From contig NZ_JACHDP010000001.1 of NCBI RefSeq assembly GCF_014201145.1, positions 62,001 through 126,000 on the forward strand: 64,000 bases of DNA, given 5' to 3'. Each line of letters starts with the position of its first letter. The stretch's first letter is position 1. Made by a program: the position numbers and the translations under genes. The notes beneath the pieces were generated by a model. The model saw nothing but the letters and a program-made list of their open reading frames with translations, ran no database searches and was not told where the DNA came from. This stretch comes from Micromonospora parathelypteridis (lineage in GTDB: Bacteria > Actinomycetota > Actinomycetes > Mycobacteriales > Micromonosporaceae). Below are positions 34,656-42,863 of this stretch, piece after piece.

Positions 34656-35204
34656 GTGCAGGGTGGACCAGAGAACGCGACGACGACCGACGAGCGGCAC
34701 TCGTCCCAGGTGGTGTTCGAGGTCAACGGCGCGGCGCGCGAGGTACGGCTGGACAACCGCACCACCCTGCTCGACACGCTGCGCGAGCACCTCGGCCTGA
34801 CCGGGGCGAAGAAGGGCTGCGACCACGGCCAGTGCGGCTCCTGCACGGTGCTGCTGGACGGCCGCCGCGTGAAGAGCTGCCTGGTGTTCGCGGTCACGCT
34901 GGATGGCCGCTCGGTGGTGACCGTCGAAGGGCTGGCCGGGCCGGACGAGCTGTCCCCGTTGCAGGCCGCGTTCATCGCGCACGACGCGTTCCAGTGCGGC
35001 TACTGCACCCCCGGGCAACTCTGCTCCGCCCGCGGCATGCTCGACGAGGTCGCCCGGGGCTGGCCGAGCGCGGTCACCGGCGACCTGAGCGGGCCGGCCG
35101 AGCTGACCGACGCGGAGATCCGCGAGCGGATGGCCGGCAACCTGTGCCGCTGTGCCGCGTACCCGCACATCGTGGCGGCCGTGCGCGAGACGGCGACGCG
35201 ATGA
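34656..35204 (+). CDS. Aldehyde oxidoreductase 2Fe-2S subunit (PaoA-like)
   Basis: 182 residues. KKGCDHGQCGSCTVLLDG...SC is the plant-ferredoxin-type cluster, FQCGYCTPGQ and GNLCRC the second 2Fe-2S cluster of the xanthine-dehydrogenase family. Unlike E. coli PaoA there is no Tat signal, so the complex is cytosolic. The stop overlaps the next start (ATGA). Confidence 0.93.
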   Translation: MQGGPENATTTDERHSSQVVFEVNGAAREVRLDNRTTLLDTLREHLGLTGAKKGCDHGQCGSCTVLLDGRRVKSCLVFAVTLDGRSVVTVEGLAGPDELSPLQAAFIAHDAFQCGYCTPGQLCSARGMLDEVARGWPSAVTGDLSGPAELTDAEIRERMAGNLCRCAAYPHIVAAVRETATR

Positions 35205-36190
35205 GGGAGTTCCGCTACCACCGGCCGGTCGATGTGGCCGACGCGGTCGCCGTGCTCAGCGCGGAACCGCAGGCGGCCTACCTGGGCGGCGGGACCAACC
35301 TGGTGGACCTGATGAAGCTCGGGGTGCAGCGCCCCGACGTGCTCGTGGACGTGACCGGGCTTCCGCTGGACACCGTCGAGGAGTTGCCCGACGGCGGGCT
35401 GCGGATCGGCGCGACCGTCCGCAACAGCGATCTCGCCGCCCACCCGGTGGTCCGCCGGGACTACCCGGTGCTGGCCCGCGCCCTGCTCGCCGCCGCCTCC
35501 GGGCAGCTACGCAACATGGCCACCACCGGCGGCAACCTGCTGCAGCGCACCCGCTGCGTCTACTTCCAGGACACCGGCAAGGCGTGCAACAAGCGTGCGC
35601 CGGGCAGCGGTTGCGCGGCGTTGCACGGCCAGAACCGCGACCTGGCGGTGCTCGACTGGTCCGAGCAGTGCGTGGCGACGCACCCGTCCGACCTGGCCGT
35701 CGCGCTGACCGCACTCGACACGGTGGTGGAGGTGCACGAGACCGACGGCACCCGCGACATCCCGATCACCGCCCTGTACCGCTCCCCCGGTGCGCACCCC
35801 GAGCGGGAAACCACTCTGGCCCGGGGTGCGCTGATCACCGCCGTCCGGTTGCCGCCGCTGCCGGCCGCGCGCCGCTCGACGTATCTCAAGGTGCGTGACC
35901 GGGCCTCGTTCGCCTTCGCCGTCGGTTCGGTGGCCGCGGTGCTGGACCTCGACGGGGACGTGGTCCGCGACGTACGGCTGGCCTATGGGGCGGTGGCACA
36001 CCGGCCGTGGCGGGCCCACCGGGCCGAGGCCGAGCTGCGGGGTCGGACGTTCAGCCCGGAGCTGGCGGGACGGGCCGCCGACGCCGAGCTGGCCGAGGCG
36101 CGCCCGTTACGACACAACGGGTTCAAGGTGCCACTCACCCGGGCCATCACCGTGCGGGCGCTCAGCGAGCTGGCCGAGGGAGCGCCGTGA
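35201..36190 (+). CDS. Aldehyde oxidoreductase FAD subunit (PaoB-like)
   Basis: 329 residues. AYLGGGTNLVDLMK and LRIGATVRNSDLAAH bind FAD, TGGNLLQRTRC follows. The Cys-rich insert RCVYFQDTGKACNKR plus PGSGCAAL is the 4Fe-4S-binding loop that marks PaoB/YagS and is missing in ordinary CO/xanthine dehydrogenase M subunits. Coupled by 4-bp overlaps to both neighbours. Confidence 0.93.
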   Translation: MREFRYHRPVDVADAVAVLSAEPQAAYLGGGTNLVDLMKLGVQRPDVLVDVTGLPLDTVEELPDGGLRIGATVRNSDLAAHPVVRRDYPVLARALLAAASGQLRNMATTGGNLLQRTRCVYFQDTGKACNKRAPGSGCAALHGQNRDLAVLDWSEQCVATHPSDLAVALTALDTVVEVHETDGTRDIPITALYRSPGAHPERETTLARGALITAVRLPPLPAARRSTYLKVRDRASFAFAVGSVAAVLDLDGDVVRDVRLAYGAVAHRPWRAHRAEAELRGRTFSPELAGRAADAELAEARPLRHNGFKVPLTRAITVRALSELAEGAP

Positions 36191-38283
36191 GCCCCGGCGC
36201 GGTCGGCCGGGCGTACCCCCGGCTTGAGGGCAAGGAGAAGGTCACCGGCACAGCCCGGTACGCGGTGGAGTACCCGGTGGACGAGGTGACCTACGGCTGG
36301 GCGGTGCCGTCGGCGGTGGTGCGGGGCCGCATCACCCGGATCGACACGGCGGAGGCGCTCGCGTCGCCCGGTGTGCTGGCCGTCCTGCACCACGGCAACG
36401 CGCCCCGCCTCGCGCCCGGCCCGCAGCCGGAGGTGTGGCTGTTGCAGGAGCCCGCGGTGCACTACCGGGGCGAGTTCATCGCGGTGGTGGTGGCCACCAG
36501 CCTGGAGGCGGCCCGCGAGGGCGCCCGGCTGGTCCGGATCGACTACGACGCCGGAGCGCACAGCACGGTGCTCGCCGCCGACCACCCCGGCCTGTACCGG
36601 CCGGACAAGGTCAACCCCAGCTATCCGACCGACACCGCCGAGGGCGATTTCGACGCCGGGTACGCGGCCGCCCCGGTGCGGGTGGACGTCACGTATCGAA
36701 CGCCGGCCTACCACAACAACCCGATGGAGCCGCACGCCACGACGGCGCAGTGGCGCGACGGGCGGCTACTGGTGCACGACTCCACCCAGGGCGCCTCGCT
36801 GGTGCGGGCCACGCTGGCCGACATGTTCGAAATGCCACCGGAGTCGATCCGGGTCGTCGCCGAGCACGTCGGTGGTGGCTTCGGCAGCAAGGGGTACGCC
36901 AAGGCCTCGGTGGTGCTGGCCGCCCTCGCGGCCCGCCACGTGGACCGGCCGGTGAGGCTGGCGCTGACCCGTCAGCAACTGTTCGGGCCCATCGGCTACC
37001 GCACCCCGATCATCCAGCGGGTCCGGCTCGCCGCCGACGCCGACGGGCGACTCACCGCGATCTGCCACGACGCGATCAGCCAGACCTCGACCGTCCGGGA
37101 ATTCGCCGAGCAGACCGCCGTCTACACCCGCAGCATGTACGCCGCACCGCACCGACGCACCACGCACCGACTGGTCCGTCTCGACGTCCCCACACCGTTC
37201 TGGATGCGCGCTCCCGGCGAGTGCCCCGGCGCGTACGCGCTGGAGTCGGCGATGGACGAGCTGGCCATCGCCGCCGGCATCGACCCGGTGGAGTTGCGGA
37301 TCCGCAACGACGCACAGGTCGACCCCGACCAGGGGCGGCCGTTCACCAGCCGCAACCTGGTGGCCTGCCTGCGCGAGGGTGCTCAGCGCTTCGGCTGGGC
37401 GGACCGGGACCCGACGCCCCGCGCCCGACGCGACGGGCGCTGGCTGATCGGCACCGGGGTGGCCGGGTCGAGCTACCCGGCCCGGAACAGGCCGTCGTCG
37501 GCCACGGCCACCGCCCGGCCCGACGGCAGCTTCCTGGTGCGGATCAACGCCACCGACATCGGCACCGGCGCCCGAACGGCGGTCTGGCAGGTGGCCGCCG
37601 ACGCGCTCGGGGTGCCGCCGGAGCGGGTGGAGATCCGCATCGGTGACAGCGACCTGCCGACCGCGGCGGTGGCCGGAGGCTCGATGGGCACGGCCAGTTG
37701 GAGCTGGGCGGTGATCCGGGCCGGGCAGGCGCTGCGCGAGAAGCTTCGGAACCTTCCCGGAGACACCCCGGCCGACGAGGTGACCGCCGAGGTGAGCACC
37801 GACGACGAGGTGGGCGGGCAGCCCACCCTGCCCCGGTACGCATACGGGGCGCAGTTCGCCGAGGTGCGGGTGGACGCGGACACCGGTGAGGTGCGGCTGA
37901 ACCGGATGCTCGGGGTGTTCGCGGCCGGGCGGATCGTCAACCCGACGACGGCGCGCAGCCAACTCCTCGGCGGCATGACGATGGGGCTGTCGATGGCGCT
38001 GCACGAGGAGGGCCTGCTCGACGAGCGGTACGGCGACTGGGTCAACCACGACCTGGCCACCTATCACATCACCGCATGCCCGGATGTGGAGTCCATCGAG
38101 GCGTACTGGTTGGACGAACAGGACGACGAGTTGAACCCCGCCGGGGTGAAGGGCATCGGCGAGATCGGCATCGTCGGCGCCGCGGCGGCCGTCGCCAACG
38201 CGGTGCACCACGCCACCGGCGTGCGAATTCGGGACCTGCCGATCCGGTTGGACAAGCTCGTCGGGGTATCAGCACTCGCTTAA
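36187..38283 (+). CDS. Aldehyde oxidoreductase molybdenum subunit (PaoC-like)
   Basis: 698 residues, GTG start overlapping the upstream stop. Moco blocks: GGGFGSKGYAK, MRAPGECPGAYALESAMDEL and GGSMGTASWSW; the catalytic Glu lies in GIGEIGIVG near the C terminus. The three subunits would oxidise aldehydes or N-heterocycles with water as oxygen source. No XdhC/PaoD-type maturation gene is in the operon. Confidence 0.93.
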   Translation: MSPGAVGRAYPRLEGKEKVTGTARYAVEYPVDEVTYGWAVPSAVVRGRITRIDTAEALASPGVLAVLHHGNAPRLAPGPQPEVWLLQEPAVHYRGEFIAVVVATSLEAAREGARLVRIDYDAGAHSTVLAADHPGLYRPDKVNPSYPTDTAEGDFDAGYAAAPVRVDVTYRTPAYHNNPMEPHATTAQWRDGRLLVHDSTQGASLVRATLADMFEMPPESIRVVAEHVGGGFGSKGYAKASVVLAALAARHVDRPVRLALTRQQLFGPIGYRTPIIQRVRLAADADGRLTAICHDAISQTSTVREFAEQTAVYTRSMYAAPHRRTTHRLVRLDVPTPFWMRAPGECPGAYALESAMDELAIAAGIDPVELRIRNDAQVDPDQGRPFTSRNLVACLREGAQRFGWADRDPTPRARRDGRWLIGTGVAGSSYPARNRPSSATATARPDGSFLVRINATDIGTGARTAVWQVAADALGVPPERVEIRIGDSDLPTAAVAGGSMGTASWSWAVIRAGQALREKLRNLPGDTPADEVTAEVSTDDEVGGQPTLPRYAYGAQFAEVRVDADTGEVRLNRMLGVFAAGRIVNPTTARSQLLGGMTMGLSMALHEEGLLDERYGDWVNHDLATYHITACPDVESIEAYWLDEQDDELNPAGVKGIGEIGIVGAAAAVANAVHHATGVRIRDLPIRLDKLVGVSALA

Positions 38284-38304
38284 ATAAGCAGTTGGTGATA
38301 TAAA
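38278..38304 (+). promoter_or_regulatory. Dyad and leaderless promoter of the ArsR gene
   Basis: GCTTA-AA-TAAGC (38278-38289) spans the stop of the molybdenum subunit gene. TATAAA (38299-38304) ends 6 nt before GTG 38311, so the ArsR gene is probably leaderless with the dyad at its -35 region, suited to autorepression. Confidence 0.5.
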
Positions 38305-38310
38305 GGCGTC

Positions 38311-38676
38311 GTGCACGCCTTCGACGTGCTGGGCGATCCGGTCCGGCGCCGCATCCTGGAACTGCTCGCCAGCGGCGAGCAGACCGCCGGCGCGGTCAGC
38401 GCGGTCATCCGCGACGAGTTCGGCATCTCCCAGCCAGCCGTGTCCCAGCACCTCAAGGTGTTGCGGGACAACGGCTTCGCCACCGTGCGACCGGAGGGCA
38501 CCCGGCGGCTCTATGCGGTCGACCCACGCCCACTGCGCGAGGTCGACGGCTGGCTGGAGCACTTCCGCCGATTCTGGACCCCACCCCTGGCGGCACTCGC
38601 CACCGAGCTGGCCCGGGGCCGACGCGAGCGTCGGCTGGGCGGGCCCGCCGACCCACCCGACGAGAGGAACACCTGA
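38311..38676 (+). CDS. ArsR family transcriptional regulator
   Basis: 121 residues. FDVLGDPVRRRILELLASGE, FGISQPAVSQHLKVLRDNG (helix-turn-helix) and the wing ATVRPEGTRRLYAVDP are ArsR features; REVDGWLEHFRRFW is the C-terminal helix of the subgroup that is paired with AHSA1 proteins. No metal-binding Cys pair. The stop overlaps the AHSA1 start (TGATG). Confidence 0.93.
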   Translation: MHAFDVLGDPVRRRILELLASGEQTAGAVSAVIRDEFGISQPAVSQHLKVLRDNGFATVRPEGTRRLYAVDPRPLREVDGWLEHFRRFWTPPLAALATELARGRRERRLGGPADPPDERNT

Positions 38677-39317
38677 TGATCGACGCGATCGAGCAGATCA
38701 ACGCCGTCCAGCGGCGGGTCGGCAGCCGCACCCTGGAGGCCGGCGAGGCCCGCGTGAGCACGCTCAGCCAGACCTACCAGGCGACGCTCGATGATCTGTG
38801 GGACGCCTGCACCAACGCCGAACGCATCCCGCGCTGGTTCATGCCGATCACCGGTGACCTGCGGCTGCACGGCAAGTACCAGCTCCAGGGCAATGCCGGC
38901 GGCACCATCGAAACCTGCGACCCACCGCACAGCTTCACCGCCACCTGGGAGTACGGCGACGAGGTGAGCTGGATCGAGGTGCGGCTCACCCCGGTCGACG
39001 CCGAGCGGACCCGCTTCGAGTTGGACCACATCGCGCACGTCGACCAGGACCGGTGGGCACAGTTCGGGCCGGGTGCCGTCGGTGTCGGCTGGGACCTGGG
39101 GCTGCTCGGTCTCGCCTCCCACCTGGCCGCCGACGGCAGCGGCGTCAGCCCGGAGCAGAGCGCCGAGTGGAGCGCGTCCGACGAGGGGCGACGGACCATG
39201 GAGCTGAGCAGTCACCTGTGGGGCGAGGCGAGCATCGCCGCCGGCACCGACGCCGACGAGGCGAAGGCCGCCGCCGCACGCACCACCGCCTTCTACACCG
39301 GAGCCCCGGAGGCCTGA
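38676..39317 (+). CDS. SRPBCC/AHSA1 domain protein
   Basis: 213 residues. TLSQTYQATLDDLWDACTNAERIPRWF is the opening helix and strand of the START-like fold (written here as motif start TLSQTYQATL and end IPRWF), GGTIETCDPPHSFTATWEYG the central sheet. Such proteins bind hydrophobic ligands and are cotranscribed with ArsR-like regulators. Role unknown. Confidence 0.88.
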   Translation: MIDAIEQINAVQRRVGSRTLEAGEARVSTLSQTYQATLDDLWDACTNAERIPRWFMPITGDLRLHGKYQLQGNAGGTIETCDPPHSFTATWEYGDEVSWIEVRLTPVDAERTRFELDHIAHVDQDRWAQFGPGAVGVGWDLGLLGLASHLAADGSGVSPEQSAEWSASDEGRRTMELSSHLWGEASIAAGTDADEAKAAAARTTAFYTGAPEA

Positions 39318-39374
39318 GCAAAGAGCGGCGGCGCGGCGGCAGGAGCAGCGGCGGCGGGGGTAGCGTGCTGCGGC

Positions 39375-39890
39375 ATGACAGGCTCGCCGTACTCGCACTG
39401 CTCCTTCTGTGGCGCCGCCTACCCGGAGGCCGCCGGGTGGCCGCGGGTCTGCGCGCTCTGCGGCGAGACCGTCTGGCGCAACCCCCTGCCCGTCGCGGTC
39501 GCGGTGCTGCCGGTCCGCACCGCCGAGGGCCTGGGCGTGGTGGTGGTCCGCCGGGACATCGAGCCGGCCCGCGGCCTGCTCGCGCTGCCCGGCGGCTTCA
39601 TCGAGTACGGCGAGGAGTGGTCCGACGCCCTCGTCCGTGAACTGCGGGAGGAGACCGGGCTGATCGCGGCGGCCGAGGACGCCCAGCTCTTCGCGGTGCA
39701 CGGCGCTCCCGCCGGCGGCACGATGATGATCTTCGGGGTGCTGCCCGAACGAGCTGCCGAGGACCTGCCCCCGTCCGCGCCGACCGAAGAGGCCAGCGAG
39801 TGGCTGGTGCTCACCGATCCGGTCGAGCTGGCGTTCTCCACCCACACTCGGGTCCTGGCCGACTTCCTGACCCCCAGCCACCTCGCCTGA
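39375..39890 (+). CDS. Nudix hydrolase with N-terminal zinc ribbon
   Basis: 171 residues. CSFCGAAY and CALCGETVW form a four-Cys zinc ribbon as in NudC-like pyrophosphatases; the Nudix box is GGFIEYGEE then LVRELREETGL. Cleaves a nucleoside diphosphate derivative, perhaps ADP-ribose or NADH. TAGCGT 8 nt before ATG suggests a leaderless start. Confidence 0.88.
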   Translation: MTGSPYSHCSFCGAAYPEAAGWPRVCALCGETVWRNPLPVAVAVLPVRTAEGLGVVVVRRDIEPARGLLALPGGFIEYGEEWSDALVRELREETGLIAAAEDAQLFAVHGAPAGGTMMIFGVLPERAAEDLPPSAPTEEASEWLVLTDPVELAFSTHTRVLADFLTPSHLA

Positions 39891-39933
39891 CCCCACGCCG
39901 CCCCGAACACGCCGCCCCCAACGCCCCCGACGG

Positions 39934-40015
39934 TGCAAGATCGTGCTCGATCCTGGTTCTAGTGGCATCAAGAGCCGACGAGACCACTACTTCCAGGATC
40001 GAGCACGATCTTGCA
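39934..40015. repeat. 82-bp palindromic element, copy 1
   Basis: Arms 39934-39965 and 39984-40015 (32 nt each) match at 29 positions; the mismatch is a block of three. The core is GATCGTGCTCGATCC and the inner end TAGTGG/CCACTA; loop 18 nt. It sits between the convergent Nudix and ABC genes. A related element is at 49508-49586. Confidence 0.85.
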
Positions 40016-40059
40016 TGGGGCGGCGCGGCGTGGGCAGCGCGGCAGCAGGCGGGTGAGGC

Positions 40060-42003
40060 TCAGCGGGGCAGGGCGTTGTCGGCGCCCGTCAGGTAGCCGC
40101 TGGCCTGAAGGTCGAACAGCTCGCGGTAGAGGCCGTTCGCGGCCATCAGCTCGTCGTGGCGGCGCTGCTGGACGATCCGGCCCCGATCCATCACGAAGAT
40201 CCGGTCGGCGTGCCGGACGTTGGCCAGCCGGTGGGTGATCAGGACGACCGCCCGATCAGGGCGCCGGCGCAGGTGCTGGAACAGGGCGTGTTCGGCACGC
40301 GCGTCCAGGGCTGCCGAGGGTTCGTCACAGATCAGCAGGGCGGCATCCCGGTAGAGGCCGCGAGCCGCGACGAGCCGCTGCCACTGCCCGCCGGACAGTT
40401 CATGGCCGTCCTTGAACTCCCGGTCGAGCAGGGTGTCGTAGCCGTGCGGCAGACCGACGATCATCTCGTGCGCGGCGGCTGCGGCAGCCGCCTCCTGGAC
40501 GCTGGGGCCGGATCGCTCCGGCGGGCGGTCGTGCCGCCCGACGCGGATGTTCTGCCCGGCGGTGAAGGGGAACTTCCACCACTCCTGGGTCATCACTGCC
40601 ACCTGGGCGCCAAGGGCTCGGGGGTCCAGCTCGGCGGCGTCGACGCCGTCCCAGCGGATCACCCCGCCCGTCGGCTGGTAGAGCCCCGCGATCAGTTTGG
40701 CCAGGGTGGTCTTGCCGGAGCCGTTCTCGCCGACCAGTGCGATCACCTCGCCCCGGCGGACGCTCAGGCTGACCCGGTCCACTGCCGGCGAGTCGGTGTC
40801 CGGGTAACTCAGGCTCACGTCGGTCAGCTCGATCACGCCGACACCGTCGGCCATCCGGTCGCCGCCGATCGGCACCCGCGCGTGGGCGCGGGCCAGGAAG
40901 TCCCGATAGTCCTGGTAGTAGAGGGCGTCCTCGTACAGCGAGTTGGTGGCGACGACCGAAACGCCCAGGCTGGTCCGCGCGGACTGCAGGGCGAGCAACG
41001 CGGTGGCCGCGGCGGCGAGGGCGACCATCCCGTTGAGCAACAGGCCGCCGAGGACCGCGTACACCCCGAAGGTGGCCAGCCCCGCCACCGTCGCGCCGAC
41101 CACCCGCGTGCCGGTCTGCGAGCGGACCAGCCGCAGCTGGGCCCGGGTCTCGACGGCCATCACCCCGCGATACTCGGCGAGCAGGAAATCGCGCATCTGG
41201 TACGCGCGCACCTCGGCAGCGGTGTGCCGGTTGGCCATCAGGTGGGCCAGCATCCACATCCGGCGCCGCCGGGTGATCCGGGCCAGCATCGCCAGATACT
41301 CCCGGCGGGCCATCCGCACCGCCGTGATCGCCTGCGGCACCGCGGCGAGCAGCAGGCAGGGCAGCAGCAACGGTTGGATCACGGTCACCGCCACGGCGGT
41401 GGCGAGCATCCCGACCACGCCGGTCACCAGGTTGACGGTGTGGTCGACGATGTACGCCGCCTCCGCCATTCCCCGGTCCCGCGCGCGGTCCATCTCCTCG
41501 GCGAAGCCGGCGTCGTCGAACGCGGCGAGGTCCACCGCAGTGGTGGCCTCGAACAACCGCAGCTCCACCTGATAGTTGATCTGCGGGATAAGCCGGGCCT
41601 GGGCCCAGCCGGCCGCGATCGTCAGGCCGCCGCGCGCCGACACCGCCGCCGCGGCCACGATCAGCGCCGGCAGAGCCGAGCGGACCCGATCCGGTGTGGG
41701 ACCGGCGGCGAACAACTCGCGCAGCACACTGGTCGTGGCGAGCAGGCCGAACGTCGTCATCACGCCGGCGGCGATGTTCAGGCCGATGGAGGCGACCGTG
41801 TCCCGACGGTTGGTGGCCCAGCCCAGCCCGACCGCCTCCCGGACCAGCCGGGGCAGTCGGCGGGCAACCGCCCAGAAGCTGGTGTGGGCGAACTCCTGCG
41901 CGTGGTGCAACCAGTCGCGATCCTCCAACTCCGGCAGCATGGTGCCGGTGGGCGGGTCGCCCGGCTGATCGTCGCTCTGGGGAGCGCTGCGCTGGCGGGC
42001 CAT
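40060..42003 (-). CDS. ABC transporter, fused permease/ATPase
   Basis: 647 residues from ATG 42003 (GTGGAG 4 nt upstream). Six membrane segments to residue ~340, then Walker A LVGENGSGKTTLAK, Q-loop VMTQEWWKFPF, signature LSGGQWQR, Walker B LLICDEPSAALD and the switch His in VLITHRL. The N-terminal soluble extension (~60 residues) and Trp-rich Q-loop resemble actinobacterial exporters linked to peptide or antibiotic export. No substrate gene is nearby. Confidence 0.9.
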   Translation of the reverse strand: MARQRSAPQSDDQPGDPPTGTMLPELEDRDWLHHAQEFAHTSFWAVARRLPRLVREAVGLGWATNRRDTVASIGLNIAAGVMTTFGLLATTSVLRELFAAGPTPDRVRSALPALIVAAAAVSARGGLTIAAGWAQARLIPQINYQVELRLFEATTAVDLAAFDDAGFAEEMDRARDRGMAEAAYIVDHTVNLVTGVVGMLATAVAVTVIQPLLLPCLLLAAVPQAITAVRMARREYLAMLARITRRRRMWMLAHLMANRHTAAEVRAYQMRDFLLAEYRGVMAVETRAQLRLVRSQTGTRVVGATVAGLATFGVYAVLGGLLLNGMVALAAAATALLALQSARTSLGVSVVATNSLYEDALYYQDYRDFLARAHARVPIGGDRMADGVGVIELTDVSLSYPDTDSPAVDRVSLSVRRGEVIALVGENGSGKTTLAKLIAGLYQPTGGVIRWDGVDAAELDPRALGAQVAVMTQEWWKFPFTAGQNIRVGRHDRPPERSGPSVQEAAAAAAAHEMIVGLPHGYDTLLDREFKDGHELSGGQWQRLVAARGLYRDAALLICDEPSAALDARAEHALFQHLRRRPDRAVVLITHRLANVRHADRIFVMDRGRIVQQRRHDELMAANGLYRELFDLQASGYLTGADNALPR

Positions 42004-42151
42004 CGACTCCACGGACCCTCCTCCGGGCGGTATCACGAACGCCGCCCGACACTACTGCCCGCGACCACTCAATGTCTTTAGGTAGTCGGCGCGTCGCACG
42101 GGTGTGCCAATGGCGTGTCGTCGCCAACCGGATGATTCCGAGTCGCCCAGG

Positions 42152-42784
42152 TCAGCCAGCCGGCGTCTCCGAGCGGAAACTGTGACCCAGTTCGGCGCCG
42201 AGCCCGAAGTAGTGGCGGAAGTTGTAGATCAACGGATGCCAGGCCGCCGGGTCGACATGGTTGGTGCCCGGCACGACGATGCGGGCGTCGGCGTGTACCG
42301 CCAGGACGTGGGCCTCGACGATGAGGAACGTTTCCGTGACGTCGGCGTGGATCCGGATGGCGCGGGCCTCCAGGTGCAGCGGGCACTCGGCCACCCGGGG
42401 CGGTCGGACGCAGCGCGACGGTTGCGACCGCAGGCCGGCGACCTCGAACTTCGCCGGCTCGTGCCGGAACCGGTCCCGCTTGACCGCGGGCACCGGGTGC
42501 CGTCCGGTCAGCGGCGCCAGCCGCTCGACAGCCTCCCACTGGTCGGCAGCGGGAAGATTGATCACCAGGTCGGGGCGGGCGGCGAGATTCTGCGCGGTCT
42601 GCCCCTCGTCGCCGAGGCCCAGCACGACGACCTGGCCGAGGGCCCACGCCGAGGAGATCGGGGCCAGGTTGGCGCTGCCGTCGTCGTTCTCGGTGCTCAG
42701 CAGCACCACCGGGGTACCGAAGTAGAGGATGCTCGGGTTGATCGTCAGATGCTCGGTGGCGGTTGGCGTGTTGCTGATCGTCAT
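42152..42784 (-). CDS. Flavin reductase-like FMN-binding split-barrel protein
   Basis: 210 residues from ATG 42784. ILYFGTPVVLLSTEN, NLAPISSAWALGQVVVLGLG and CPLHLEARAI match the flavin-reductase/DIM6-NTAB family that binds FMN in a split barrel. A TACGGT 8 nt before the ATG suggests leaderless expression; ATG 42808 is an alternative. It follows the kinase gene in the same direction. Confidence 0.85.
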   Translation of the reverse strand: MTISNTPTATEHLTINPSILYFGTPVVLLSTENDDGSANLAPISSAWALGQVVVLGLGDEGQTAQNLAARPDLVINLPAADQWEAVERLAPLTGRHPVPAVKRDRFRHEPAKFEVAGLRSQPSRCVRPPRVAECPLHLEARAIRIHADVTETFLIVEAHVLAVHADARIVVPGTNHVDPAAWHPLIYNFRHYFGLGAELGHSFRSETPAG

Positions 42785-42863
42785 AGTCGCCGACCGTACG
42801 GCCGTCATGGTTCGGCGTGCGCCGAAGCAACCGCCCCAGGAACAGACCCGCCAGCTCTGCGGG

